A stretch of DNA of 64,000 bases from Streptomyces sp. CNH099 (GCA_000514715.1 AZWL01000019.1:182-64181); one strand, 5' to 3'; positions 39,838 to 48,835 are shown, numbered from the stretch's first letter. Made by a program: numbers and translations. Notes: generated by a model not told the origin, from the sequence alone.

Positions 39838-41769
39838 TCACGGCACGTGCACCCACTTCGCCTCGGACGGCACGCCCTCGCCGTCGGCGAGGAAGAGCAT
39901 GTACCAGCCCGGCGGCACCAGCGTCGGATCCTCCGGCACGGTCACCGTCACCTCCCCGTCGCCCTTGCGCACGTCCAGCTGGATGGAGCGCTGCTCGACG
40001 TCCGTGACGTGGGTGACGGAACCCGGCCGCATCAGCCGCGCCTTCGCCACCCGCTCGGCCCCCGCGACCTCGTACGTCGCCTCCTTGCCGCGCCCCGGCC
40101 GCTTCGGCCCCCGGCCGATCCTCAACCGGTCCTCCTCGTCGATCCGGTGCAGGTACGGCGGCGAGAAGACCTCGATGCGCTGCTCGAAGGTGCCCGGCCG
40201 GGTGTTGGCCTTGTCGGCGAAGAGCGAGTCGGAGCCGAAGGTGGCGACCCGGCCGTCGGGCAGCAGCACGGCCTCGGAGTGGTAGTTGCGGCCCACCTCC
40301 GGGTCGGCGGCGCGGGTGAAGGAGTTGGTGTCCGGGTCGTAGAACTGGGCCTTGTGGATGTCGCTGTCGCTGCGCCCGCGGTAGTCCACCGAGCCGCCGC
40401 TGGTGAAGACCGAGTCGTCGGGCATGATCACGCTGTTGAGGTAGCGGGTCCCCTGCGGCAGCCGGGGGCCCTCCTTGTACACCGGCTCGTCCTTCGTCAG
40501 GTCGATGACCGCGGTGCGCGGCGTCGACTTCTCCGACTCCCCCACCCCGCCGCCGCCGAGCACCATGACCTTCTGGTCCTGCGCGGGCGGCAGCAGCAGC
40601 GAGGACGCGGTCTCCAGCTGGTCGGGGTCGGTCAGGCCCGGCACGGTGGTGAAGGAGTTGTCCTCCAGGTCCCAGACCCCGGGCCTGCGGCCGCGGTCGG
40701 CCGGGCCGTAGCCGGCGTTGGCGCCGGAGTAGAAGAGCTTGCCGCCCTGGGTGAGGAAGAGTGCCGGGTACGTCGGGAAGTAGCGCTTCGGCGCCTTCGA
40801 CCACTTCCTGGTCTCCGGGTCGTAGATCTCGTTGTCGCCGTAGAGGATCTCGCCGGCCTCGTCGAGGCCGGACACCGACAGGACCTTGCCGTCGGGCAGC
40901 GTCACGAGCGTCGGGTACCAGCGGGCCTTGTCCATCGGGTCGACGCGGACGTAGCGCTCCTTCACCGGGTCGAACTCGAAGGTGTCCTTGATCCCCTGGA
41001 AGTCCTGCTTCTCCATGGTGAGCTTCTGCGCCAGGCCGTAGACGTTGTCCGCGTCCTTGCCCGTCAGGCCCTCGACGGCGTACTGCGCCTGCCGGTCCTG
41101 GACGTAGCCGCGGCCCTCCTCCTCCGCCTCGACGAAGACGTTGGCCTCGGCGGCGGTGACGACCGCCTTGCCGCGCTTCGGGGTCTTCTTGTCCGCGGCC
41201 GGCACCGTGACCTTCGCGGTGGTGCGGTAGACGAGGCCGGAGGGGGCGATGAAGCCGGTGCCCTTCTTGAGCTTCACCGGCTTGTCGGGGTCCTCGTTCT
41301 TCACCAGCATCCGGCCGCCGGCGCGCTCGACGTCGCCGTCGAGCAGCTCGTAGCGGGCGGTGCCGCCGGCGACCAGCAGCCGGCCGTCGGCGAGCTGGGT
41401 GTGGCCGGCGCAGAACAGGTCGGCCGGGGTGGGTATCTCCTCGTAGCTGTTCTTCTCCGGGTCCCACAGGATGGTGCGGAACGTGCCGGCGTCGAACTGC
41501 TCCTGGTCGTTGCCGGAGCCGGCGATGAGCAGCACCTTGCCGGTGTGCAGCAGGGTGGCGTGGATCGCGTTGAGCCGGTACGAGTCCGGGGTGTCCTGCA
41601 CCTGCCAGGAGCCGTACTTCGCCAGGTACCCGGGCCGGGATATCCGGTACTCGTGGTACTGCTCCTCGGCGAAGCCTATGGCCGCGGGGGCGTTGAGTCC
41701 CGCCAGCAGCAGGACCACGCCCGTGCCTATCGCCGTCTTCCTGAACCGTGTGCCGGGCCGGTACGCCAT
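39838..41769 (-). CDS. glxA: Galactose-oxidase-like copper radical oxidase
   Basis: A 643-residue exported oxidase. An N-terminal signal anchor (AIGTGVVLLLAGLNAPAAIG) is followed by a kelch-type propeller and a C-terminal beta domain. The Tyr-Cys cofactor residues are visible: Cys120 in DLFCAGHTQLADGR and Tyr285 in KARWYPTLVTLPDGK, with Trp284 beside it. Copper ligands are in VGRNYHSEAVLLPDGRVATF (Tyr, His) and GSVTHVTDVEQRSIQLDV (His). S. lividans GlxA acts with CslA in making or modifying a glycan at hyphal tips and is needed for normal morphology. The start lies 3 bp after the cslA stop, with GGGAG inside the cslA end, so the two form an operon. Confidence 0.95.
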   Translation of the reverse strand: MAYRPGTRFRKTAIGTGVVLLLAGLNAPAAIGFAEEQYHEYRISRPGYLAKYGSWQVQDTPDSYRLNAIHATLLHTGKVLLIAGSGNDQEQFDAGTFRTILWDPEKNSYEEIPTPADLFCAGHTQLADGRLLVAGGTARYELLDGDVERAGGRMLVKNEDPDKPVKLKKGTGFIAPSGLVYRTTAKVTVPAADKKTPKRGKAVVTAAEANVFVEAEEEGRGYVQDRQAQYAVEGLTGKDADNVYGLAQKLTMEKQDFQGIKDTFEFDPVKERYVRVDPMDKARWYPTLVTLPDGKVLSVSGLDEAGEILYGDNEIYDPETRKWSKAPKRYFPTYPALFLTQGGKLFYSGANAGYGPADRGRRPGVWDLEDNSFTTVPGLTDPDQLETASSLLLPPAQDQKVMVLGGGGVGESEKSTPRTAVIDLTKDEPVYKEGPRLPQGTRYLNSVIMPDDSVFTSGGSVDYRGRSDSDIHKAQFYDPDTNSFTRAADPEVGRNYHSEAVLLPDGRVATFGSDSLFADKANTRPGTFEQRIEVFSPPYLHRIDEEDRLRIGRGPKRPGRGKEATYEVAGAERVAKARLMRPGSVTHVTDVEQRSIQLDVRKGDGEVTVTVPEDPTLVPPGWYMLFLADGEGVPSEAKWVHVP

Positions 41770-41772
41770 GGA

Positions 41773-43707
41773 TCAGCTCCCGCTCGTCGTCGCCGTACTC
41801 GTCGCAGTGGTGGCCGTGGTGGCCGTGGTGGCCGGTGTGACGGTGGCCGCCGGGGCCGGGGCGGCCGGCGGGGCGGCGGTGCCGGCCGGGCTCGCGGCGG
41901 CCGGGGCCGTGCCCGCGTCCTCGACCGGCCGGGCCGGCTTCCACAGCCGGGCCAGCCCCCGGGCCCGGCCCCGTACGGCCGCGGCCGCGGCCAGCGCCGC
42001 CCGCCGCCGCACGTCCTCGCGCCGGTTCGTGCGCCGCAGCCGCCACTCGGACCAGGCCCAGATCGAGGCCGGCGCGAGCGCGACGCACAGCGCGAGCACC
42101 GTCCAGGTGCGCATCGCCACGTGCGTGTGGCCCAGGACGACCGACGCCAGGAACGAGGTCGCCAGCAGCCCCGCCCAGAACAGGTGGATACGGAACGTCG
42201 CCACCCGGTCGGGGCTCGCGCCGCCGCCCTTGGGCGTCACCACGAACCGGCACGGCCGGCGCAGCACCGCCGCCTTGAAGGACGTGAAGTAGATCGGCGC
42301 CGACATCGCCGACATCAGCATCCCGGCGAGGCCGCCGGAGCCCTCGGGCTCGTGCGGCGACACGTTGTGCCGCCGGTTCCACAGGTAGAGGCCGATCTGC
42401 AGGGCGGCGGCGTCGCTGTAGAGCATCAGCCAGACCGAGGCCGGTACCTGGGTGCCGGAGGAGCCGAGCCAGAGGAAGAGGGTGCAGCTGAGCGCGCCGA
42501 GGAACCAGGTGACCGCGGTCATCGGGTAGTAGACGAGCATCAGCGAGTAGTTGAAGAGGCGCCGGATCGGGAAGCGCCCGCCGCCCCGCCCGTACTGGCC
42601 GATCAGCGTCTCGTAGGTGCCGCGCGACCAGCGCATCTGCTGGGTGAAGAAGTCGGTCCAGGAACTGGGCCCCTCGCCGACGGCCAGCACGTCCGGGGTG
42701 TAGACCGACCGCCAGTGCCGGCCGGTGGCCGGGTTGCGGGTGCGGTGCAGTTCGAAGCCGGTGGCCATGTCCTCGGTGATCGAGTCGTACAGGCCGCCGA
42801 CCTGCCGGAGCGCGGAGATGCGCACCGCGTTGTTGGTGCCGACGAACATCGGCGAGCCGTAGGCGTTGCCGGCACGCTGGATCAGCGCGTGGAAGAGGTA
42901 CTGCTGGCTCTCGGCGAACTTGGTGACGGCGGCGTCGTAGTTGCCGTACACCTGCGGGCCGACGACGAAGGCGACGTCGGGGTCGCGGAAGTAGCCGAGC
43001 ATCCGCTCCAGGTATCCGGGCAGCGGCACGTGGTCGGTGTCGACGGAGGCGAAGAAGTCGTACCCGTCGCCGTGCGCCTCCAGCCAGGCGTTGTAGTTGC
43101 CGTGCTTGGTCCTGGCGCGGTGCGGGCCCTCCTCGGCGTTCCAGTGCGGCACGCCCTTGCGGCTGAAGTGCCGTACGCCCAGCTCCGCGCAGAGCGCCCG
43201 GGCCTCGGGGTCGTCGCCCTCGTCGAGCAGCCAGACGTCCAGCGGCCCGTCGTGCCGCAGCGCGACCGCCCCGGTGAGCGTGGCGCGCACCATGGCGATG
43301 GGCTCCTTGCCCGGCACGTACGTGGTGAGGAACGCGACCCGGGTGCCGGGCTCCGCGGTGACCGGGACCGGGTCCCGGGCGACCATCGTGGCGTGCGCGA
43401 TCGAGACGACGTTGACCAGCCGGAACATCTCGATCAGCCCGATCGATATGAGCATCACCGCGTCCGCGGTGAGCAGCCAGGGCGGCGCCCCGGTGCGCTC
43501 GGTCCAGTGCGCGGGCCAGACCAGGTAGAGCAGCAGGGTCCCGGACAGCAGCGGCGCGAACGCCATGAGCAGGACCGCCCGGACGCGGTGCGGCTCACGG
43601 GAGAGCAGGCGCGTGTAGCGCACCCGGTAGGGACGGGACGGATCGGGATCCGTCAGCGGCCCCGCGAGGCGGCTGAACTTCTCGTAGTCATAGCCTTCCG
43701 GCCGCAC
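41773..43707 (-). CDS. cslA: Cellulose synthase-like GT2 membrane glycosyltransferase
   Basis: A 644-residue processive beta-glycan synthase. Two membrane segments precede the cytoplasmic GT-A domain with the D,D,D,QxxRW set: LDVWLLDEGDD, FFASVDTDHVPLPG, SITEDMATG and QQMRWSRG. At least five more membrane segments follow, then a Thr/Ala-rich tail with repeated TTA-type tripeptides (Thr-Thr-Ala-Thr). CslA makes a beta-(1,4)-glucan at Streptomyces hyphal tips and interacts with DivIVA, according to published work. The GTG start at 43707 follows GGAGGGACC; in-frame codons to 43806 run into the promoter. It heads the cslA-glxA operon. No PilZ domain is present. Confidence 0.94.
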   Translation of the reverse strand: MRPEGYDYEKFSRLAGPLTDPDPSRPYRVRYTRLLSREPHRVRAVLLMAFAPLLSGTLLLYLVWPAHWTERTGAPPWLLTADAVMLISIGLIEMFRLVNVVSIAHATMVARDPVPVTAEPGTRVAFLTTYVPGKEPIAMVRATLTGAVALRHDGPLDVWLLDEGDDPEARALCAELGVRHFSRKGVPHWNAEEGPHRARTKHGNYNAWLEAHGDGYDFFASVDTDHVPLPGYLERMLGYFRDPDVAFVVGPQVYGNYDAAVTKFAESQQYLFHALIQRAGNAYGSPMFVGTNNAVRISALRQVGGLYDSITEDMATGFELHRTRNPATGRHWRSVYTPDVLAVGEGPSSWTDFFTQQMRWSRGTYETLIGQYGRGGGRFPIRRLFNYSLMLVYYPMTAVTWFLGALSCTLFLWLGSSGTQVPASVWLMLYSDAAALQIGLYLWNRRHNVSPHEPEGSGGLAGMLMSAMSAPIYFTSFKAAVLRRPCRFVVTPKGGGASPDRVATFRIHLFWAGLLATSFLASVVLGHTHVAMRTWTVLALCVALAPASIWAWSEWRLRRTNRREDVRRRAALAAAAAVRGRARGLARLWKPARPVEDAGTAPAAASPAGTAAPPAAPAPAATVTPATTATTATTATSTATTSGS

Positions 43708-43839
43708 GGTCCCTCCGCAGATACGACAACGCCGACATATCCCACCAAAAGCGGAAATTGACCACGTGTCGAACCGGGGAGGGCCGTGCGGGGGGTGCTG
43801 CCCCACGAAGGGGCCGGCCGGGCGGGCGGCGGGCGGCGG

Positions 43840-44193
43840 TCAGGCGCCGACGACGCCCTCCCGCCGGGCGCGGGCGGCCATGATCCCGGCGTCCACCTCG
43901 CGGCGCAGCATGCGCTCGGCGACGAAGCCGCCGCCGGGCAGCACGGCGAGGACGAAGTAGAGCGCGGCGCGCTTGGCCGGCCAGCGGGTGCGGTTCCAGG
44001 CGTCCGCGAGGAAGAGCACGTACCCGATGAAGAGCAGCCCGTGGATCATGCCCATCACCGGCACCGCGTCGAAGTCCGTGGTCCGCTTGAGCACGGAGCA
44101 CACGAGCAGCAGCAGGAACGAGACCGCCTCGGGGGCGGAGATCAGGCGGAGCCGGCGGAGGGCGGAAGCGGTCTGGATGTCCACAGGGTCCAT
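43840..44193 (-). CDS. DUF3817 membrane protein, second copy
   Basis: A 117-residue protein with three membrane segments: ISAPEAVSFLLLLVCSVLKR, VMGMIHGLLFIGYVLFLADA and ALYFVLAVLPGGGFVAERML. The HGLLFIGYVLFLAD and FVAERML segments align with the DUF3817 gene at 35256, though identity is low, so it is an old paralogue. I prefer the ATG at 44193 (GAAGG 9 nt upstream); an ATG at 44253 would add 20 hydrophilic residues unlike the family. It is divergent from the AIM24 cluster. Function unknown. Confidence 0.87.
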   Translation of the reverse strand: MDPVDIQTASALRRLRLISAPEAVSFLLLLVCSVLKRTTDFDAVPVMGMIHGLLFIGYVLFLADAWNRTRWPAKRAALYFVLAVLPGGGFVAERMLRREVDAGIMAARARREGVVGA

Positions 44194-44313
44194 CGAAGCA
44201 GCCTTCGGATCGTCCGGGAACCGGGGGATCTCCCCGGGCAAACTGGACCCCATTGTGTCAGCCGCCCATACCCGGCCTTCCGGGAGGGGTGGCCGAGCGG
44301 CTAGCGTCGGCCC

Positions 44314-44952
44314 GTGGCTCAGTTTCGACTAGAAGGCAGCAAGGTGCTGGCCGTGGACATGGCCGGCGACGCGGTGAAGGCGAAGAACGGCTCCATGGTC
44401 GCCTACGACGGCCAGATGGCGTTCAAGAAGCTCACGGGGGGCGGCGAGGGTATACGGGGGATGGTGACGCGCCGGCTGACCGGCGAGCAGATGGAGCTGA
44501 TGGAGGTGAAGGGGCAGGGCACCTGCTACTTCGCCGACCGGGCCAGCGTGATCAACCTTGTCGGCCTGCAGTCGGACAAGCTGTACGTGGAGTCCAGCAA
44601 CCTGCTGGCGACCGACGGCGGGCTGAAGACGGGGACGAGCTTCACCGGGATGCGCGGCGCGAGCACCGGTACCGGGCTGTTCACCACGACCGTGGAGGGC
44701 ACCGGCCAGGCGGCGCTCATGTCCGACGGCCCCGCGGTGGTCCTGCGGGTCGCGCCGCACATGCCGCTGGTCGTCGACCCCGGCGCGTACGTCGCGCACA
44801 CCGGCCGGGTCCAGCAGCACTTCCAGTCCGGCGCCACGTTCCGCACCCTCATAGGCGAGGGCGGCGGCGAGGCGTTCCAGATCCGCTTCGAGGGCGACGG
44901 GCTGGTCTACGTCCAGCCGAGCGAGCGCAACACGGTGGGGGGTGCGGTCTAG
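44314..44952 (+). CDS. AIM24 family protein 1
   Basis: A 212-residue all-beta protein of the AIM24 family (similar to TRAP-like/phage-tail-like beta barrels). Family motifs are KAKNGSMVAYDGQMAF, LYVESSNLLATDGGLKTG, TGLFTTTVEGTGQAAL and VDPGAYVAHTGRVQ. AIM24 is named for a yeast mitochondrial protein; no biochemical activity is established for bacterial members. TAGCGT (44302-44307) ends 6 nt before the GTG, suggesting a leaderless transcript. It starts a tight three-gene run of paralogues, with a 2-bp gap to the next. Confidence 0.92.
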   Translation: MAQFRLEGSKVLAVDMAGDAVKAKNGSMVAYDGQMAFKKLTGGGEGIRGMVTRRLTGEQMELMEVKGQGTCYFADRASVINLVGLQSDKLYVESSNLLATDGGLKTGTSFTGMRGASTGTGLFTTTVEGTGQAALMSDGPAVVLRVAPHMPLVVDPGAYVAHTGRVQQHFQSGATFRTLIGEGGGEAFQIRFEGDGLVYVQPSERNTVGGAV

Positions 44953-44954
44953 AG

Positions 44955-45605
44955 ATGCCGTTCCGCATGCTCAACTCGAAGATCGCCGAGGCCCGGGTGT
45001 CACCCGGCCAGACGATGTACAGCCAGCGGGGGGCGATGCTCGCCTACACCGGGCAGGTCAGCTTCACGCCCAACATCCAGGGCGGCCAGGGCGGGCTGAC
45101 GTCGATGATCGGCCGCCGGGTGGCGAACGAGGCGACGCCGCTGATGACCGTCGAGGGCTCGGGCACCGTGATGTTCGGTCACGGCGGCCACGAGGTGCAC
45201 GTCGTCGAGCTGTCCGGCGACACCCTCTACGTCGAGGCGGACCGGCTGCTGGCCTTCGACGGCTCGCTGCAGCAGGGCACGATGTTCATGGGCTCGCAGG
45301 GCGGCGTCATGGGCATGGTCCGCGGCCAGGTCACCGGCCAGGGCCTGTTCACCACCACCCTCGCCGGCCACGGCGCGGTGGCGGTGATGGCCCACGGCGG
45401 CGTGCTGGAACTGCCGATCACCCCCCAGCGGGCGGTGCACGTCGACCCGCAGGCGTACGTCGCACACCGCGGCCAGGTGCAGAACAAGCTCTCCACCGCG
45501 CTCGGCTGGCGCGACATGGTGGGGCGCGGCTCCGGCGAGGCGTTCCAGCTGGAGCTGTCGGGCAACGGCACGGTGTACGTGCAGGCATCGGAGGAGAAGC
45601 TGTGA
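44955..45605 (+). CDS. AIM24 family protein 2
   Basis: A 216-residue paralogue of the preceding protein, with SPGQTMYSQRGAMLAYTGQV, LYVEADRLLAFDGSLQQG, GQGLFTTTLAGHGAVAVM and VDPQAYVAHRGQVQNK. A Gly/Gln/Met-rich loop (QGGQGGLTSMIG, MFMGSQGGVMGMVRG) sets it apart. No signal peptide is present, so it should be cytoplasmic. It starts 2 bp after protein 1 and its stop overlaps the start of protein 3 (GTGA), so all three are made together. Confidence 0.92.
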   Translation: MPFRMLNSKIAEARVSPGQTMYSQRGAMLAYTGQVSFTPNIQGGQGGLTSMIGRRVANEATPLMTVEGSGTVMFGHGGHEVHVVELSGDTLYVEADRLLAFDGSLQQGTMFMGSQGGVMGMVRGQVTGQGLFTTTLAGHGAVAVMAHGGVLELPITPQRAVHVDPQAYVAHRGQVQNKLSTALGWRDMVGRGSGEAFQLELSGNGTVYVQASEEKL

Positions 45606-46330
45606 CCGCCGGACCCGTCGTCCACGACGCGCAGACGCTGCCGCAGAACGACAACGTCCACCCGTACGCCTTCAGCGTCGCGCTGAACGGCCAGTGGTTC
45701 GTGCAGAAGGGGAAGATGATCGCCTACTACGGGCAGATCTCCTTCGACGGCGTCGGCCACGGGGCGTTCGAGGGCCTCGTCGCCGGCAGCTTCCACTCGC
45801 CGCTGCACGCCGCGGACTGGGTGGTGGCGCAGGGCAGCGGCATGATGCTGCTCGCGGACCGGGCGTTCGACGTCAACTCCTACGACCTGGACGACGGCAA
45901 CCTCACGATCCGCTCCGGGAACCTGCTGGCCTTCGAGCCGGGGCTGGAGCTGAAGCAGTCGATCGTGCCGGGCTTCCTGACGCTGATCGGCACCGGCAAG
46001 TTCGTCGCCGTCTCCAACGGCGCCGTCGTCTTCGTCGAGCCGCCGATCCGGGTCGACCCGCAGGCGCTGGTGGGCTGGGCCGACTGCCCCTCGCCGTGCC
46101 ACCACTACGACCACGGCTACATGCAGGGCCTCCTGGGCGGCATCCGCGCCATGACCGGCATCGGCGGCGCGTCCGGCGAGGAGCACCAGTTCCAGTTCAC
46201 CGGCGCCGGGCAGGTGCTGCTGCAGTCGACGGAGACGATGCAGGCCGGGCTGGCGACCGGCGCCGTGCCGCACCAGCAGGGCGTGCCGGGCGGCGCCGGT
46301 CAGCCCGGCCCGGCGGGCTTCGGCCGGTAG
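45602..46330 (+). CDS. AIM24 family protein 3
   Basis: A 242-residue member, more diverged. The core reads QWFVQKGKMIAYYGQISFDG, LTIRSGNLLAFEPGLELKQS and RVDPQALVGWADCPSPCHHY, and there is a Gly/Pro-rich C-terminal tail (QQGVPGGAGQPGPAGFGR). The CPSPCHHYDH segment, with two Cys and three His close together, could bind a metal; the other two paralogues lack it. It overlaps the stop of protein 2 (GTGA). The three proteins may form a heteromeric assembly, an inference from coupling and size. Confidence 0.92.
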   Translation: MTAGPVVHDAQTLPQNDNVHPYAFSVALNGQWFVQKGKMIAYYGQISFDGVGHGAFEGLVAGSFHSPLHAADWVVAQGSGMMLLADRAFDVNSYDLDDGNLTIRSGNLLAFEPGLELKQSIVPGFLTLIGTGKFVAVSNGAVVFVEPPIRVDPQALVGWADCPSPCHHYDHGYMQGLLGGIRAMTGIGGASGEEHQFQFTGAGQVLLQSTETMQAGLATGAVPHQQGVPGGAGQPGPAGFGR

Positions 46331-46341
46331 CGGCCGGCCGG

Positions 46342-46393
46342 CGGACGGTCCGGGCCCGGTGGCGGCCCGGGCCCGGTGCCCGTGCGCCGTCCG
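46342..46393. terminator. Hairpin terminator between AIM24 cluster and meaB
   Basis: CGGACGG (46342-46348) pairs with CCGTCCG (46387-46393), enclosing a further CCGGGCC/GGCCCGG stem. It lies between convergent genes and touches the meaB stop. Confidence 0.5.
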
Positions 46394-46394
46394 G

Positions 46395-47357
46395 CTAGCC
46401 GCCGGTGAGGCCCTCCAGCAGCTCGTCGGCGGCGGCGTACGGGTCCAGCTCCCCCGCCGTGATCCGCTCGGCGAGCGCCGACAGCCGGCGGTCGCCGTGC
46501 AGGTCGGCCATGCGCTCGCGCAGCGCGGTCACGGCGATCGTCTCGACCTCGCGGGCCGCCCGGCGCCGGCGGCGCTCGGCGAGCACGCCGTGCTCCTCGG
46601 TCCAGGCCCGGTGCTTCTCCAGCGCCTCGACCACCTCGTCGGTGCCCTCGTCGCGGGCGGCGACGGTCTTGACGATGGGCGGGCGCCAGTCGCCGGGGGC
46701 GCGGGCCTCGCCGAGGCCGAGCATGTGGTTCAGCTCGCGGGCGGTGGCGTCGGCGCCGTCGCGGTCGGCCTTGTTGACCACGTAGACGTCGCCGATCTCC
46801 AGGATCCCGGCCTTGGCCGCCTGGATGCCGTCGCCCATGCCGGGCGCCAGCAGCACCACGCAGGTGTCGGCCTGCCCGGCGATGTCCACCTCCGACTGCC
46901 CGACGCCGACGGTCTCCACCAGCACCACGTCGCAGCCGGCGGCGTCCAGCACCCGGATCGCCTGCGGCGCGGACCAGGCCAGCCCGCCGAGGTGGCCGCG
47001 GGTGGCCATGGAGCGGATGTAGACGCCGGGGTCGGAGGCGTGCTCGCCCATCCGCACCCGGTCGCCGAGCAGCGCCCCGCCGGAGAACGGCGAGGACGGG
47101 TCGACGGCCAGCACGCCGACCCGCTTGCCGCGTCTGCGGTACGCGGTGACCAGGGCGGAGGTGGACGTGGACTTGCCGACGCCGGGCGAGCCGGTGAGCC
47201 CGACGACGTAGGCCCGGCCGGCGAGCGGGGCGAGGGCGGCCATCACCTCGCGGAGCTGCGGCGACGCGCCCTCGACCAGGGTGATGAGCCGGGCCACGGC
47301 CCGCGGGCCGCCCTCGCGGGCGGCGGCCACGAGGGCGGCTACGTCGGCGGCTGGCAT
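46395..47357 (-). CDS. meaB: MeaB-type G-protein chaperone of B12-dependent mutases
   Basis: A 320-residue GTPase of the MeaB/ArgK/MMAA family. It gates adenosylcobalamin delivery to methylmalonyl-CoA (or isobutyryl-CoA) mutase and protects the enzyme from inactivation. The P-loop is GLTGSPGVGKSTSTSALVTA. Switch and base motifs follow in VGVLAVDPSSPFSGGALLGD, VETVGVGQSEVDIAGQADTC and YVVNKADRDGADAT. The ATG at 47357 is the natural N-terminus. It is followed 128 bp upstream by the thiolase gene in the same direction, and serves the mutases that include IcmA in this window. Confidence 0.96.
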   Translation of the reverse strand: MPAADVAALVAAAREGGPRAVARLITLVEGASPQLREVMAALAPLAGRAYVVGLTGSPGVGKSTSTSALVTAYRRRGKRVGVLAVDPSSPFSGGALLGDRVRMGEHASDPGVYIRSMATRGHLGGLAWSAPQAIRVLDAAGCDVVLVETVGVGQSEVDIAGQADTCVVLLAPGMGDGIQAAKAGILEIGDVYVVNKADRDGADATARELNHMLGLGEARAPGDWRPPIVKTVAARDEGTDEVVEALEKHRAWTEEHGVLAERRRRRAAREVETIAVTALRERMADLHGDRRLSALAERITAGELDPYAAADELLEGLTGG

Positions 47358-47485
47358 GTGTGATCGCTCCTTGCGTCCGTGCGGGGTTGTCTCCCCAGCC
47401 CCGCCCCTTTCCCAAACCGGGGCGCCTCCCCGGCCCCGTGCCCGCCCGCGGCGCCGCGACGGGGGGGGACGGTCGGCGCCGGCCG

Positions 47486-48703
47486 TCAGGCCGCCGGCAC
47501 GCGCAGCAGGAGCGCGTCGCCCTGGCCGCCGCCCCCGCACAGGGCGGCCGCGCCGACGCCGCCGCCGCGGCGCCGCAGTTCGAGGGCGAGGTGCAGGGCG
47601 AGCCGGGCGCCCGACATCCCGATCGGGTGACCCAGCGCGATGGCGCCGCCGTTGACGTTCACCATTTCGGGGGTGACGCCGAGGTCCTTCATCGACTGCA
47701 CGGCGACGGCGGCGAAGGCCTCGTTGATCTCGATGAGGTCGAGGTCGCCGACGTCGATGCCCTCCTTCTTCAGCGCGTGCCGGATGGCGTTCGAGGGCTG
47801 CGACTGCAGCGAGTTGTCGGGGCCGGCCACGTTGCCGTGCGCGCCGATCTCGGCCAGCCAGGTGAGCCCCAGTTCCTCGGCCCGGTCCCGGCGCATGACG
47901 ACCACGGCGGCGGCGCCGTCGGAGATCTGCGAGGCGCTGCCGGCGGTGATGGTGCCGTCGGGGGCGAACGCGGGACGCAGCCCGGCCAGCCCTTCGGCGG
48001 TGGTGTCCGCGCGGATGCCCTCGTCGGTGTCGACGACGGCGCCGTCGAGGGCACCGCCCTTGCGGCGGGGGATCTCGACGGGGGTGATCTCCTCGGCGAA
48101 GACGCCTCGGTCCCGGGCGGCGGCGGCCCGCTGGTGGGAGGCGGCGGCGAAGGCGTCCTGCGGCTCGCGGGCGATGCCGAGGCGGGCGTTGTGCTTCTCG
48201 GTGGACTCGCCCATGGCGATGCCCTCGAAGGGGTCGGTGAGCCCGTCGTGCGCCATGGAGTCGAGCATCTCCAGCGCGCCGTACTTCGTGCCCTCGCGGG
48301 AGCCGGGCAGCACGTGCGGGGCGTTGGTCATGGACTCCTGGCCGCCGGCGACGACGATGTCGAACTCGCCGGCGCGGATGAGCTGGTCGGCCAGGGCGAT
48401 GGCGTCGAGGCCGGAGAGGCAGACCTTGTTGACGGTGAGCGCGGGCACGCTCATCGGGATGCCGGCCCGCACGGCGGCCTGCCGCGCCGGGATCTGGCCG
48501 GCCCCGGCCTGGAGCACCTGCCCCATGATCACGTACTCGACCTGGTCGGGGCCGACGCCCGCACGCGCCAGCGCCGCCTTGATGGCGAAGCCGCCCAGAT
48601 CCGCGCCGGAGAACGGCTTGAGGGAGCCGAGGAGGCGCCCCATGGGGGTACGGGCGCCCGCGACGATCACGGACGTGGTGCCTGAAGTGCCACTGCCAGT
48701 CAT
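47486..48703 (-). CDS. Acetyl-CoA C-acetyltransferase (thiolase)
   Basis: A 405-residue biosynthetic-type thiolase that condenses two acetyl-CoA to acetoacetyl-CoA or runs in reverse. Cys95 in LTVNKVCLSGLDAI is the nucleophile. The other signatures are NEAFAAVAVQSMKDLG, GGAIALGHPIGMSGARLALH and the C-terminal CGGGGQGDALLLR with the proton-relay Cys. It lies upstream of meaB on the minus strand and divergent from the epimerase gene. With hbd at 61602 it gives the first two steps of the butyryl-CoA/ethylmalonyl-CoA route, which feeds IcmA. Confidence 0.95.
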   Translation of the reverse strand: MTGSGTSGTTSVIVAGARTPMGRLLGSLKPFSGADLGGFAIKAALARAGVGPDQVEYVIMGQVLQAGAGQIPARQAAVRAGIPMSVPALTVNKVCLSGLDAIALADQLIRAGEFDIVVAGGQESMTNAPHVLPGSREGTKYGALEMLDSMAHDGLTDPFEGIAMGESTEKHNARLGIAREPQDAFAAASHQRAAAARDRGVFAEEITPVEIPRRKGGALDGAVVDTDEGIRADTTAEGLAGLRPAFAPDGTITAGSASQISDGAAAVVVMRRDRAEELGLTWLAEIGAHGNVAGPDNSLQSQPSNAIRHALKKEGIDVGDLDLIEINEAFAAVAVQSMKDLGVTPEMVNVNGGAIALGHPIGMSGARLALHLALELRRRGGGVGAAALCGGGGQGDALLLRVPAA

Positions 48704-48835
48704 TGCGCATCCCCTTCGGGGAGAAGTGAATGAGGGTTAACTTCAGCGTACTGAGCGGTACGGACCCGGTCACGGTTCGTTCGGTGTGACCGTGCGCACG
48801 TTGCGTAACATCCCGGGCGGCGGTGGACTGTGCGC

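Noticed and set aside
41770..41900. Repeat GTGGTGGCC near the cslA 3' end as a mobile or recombination site
   Set aside because: It encodes the Thr/Ala-rich C-terminal tail of CslA on the minus strand in frame; simple codon repetition explains it.
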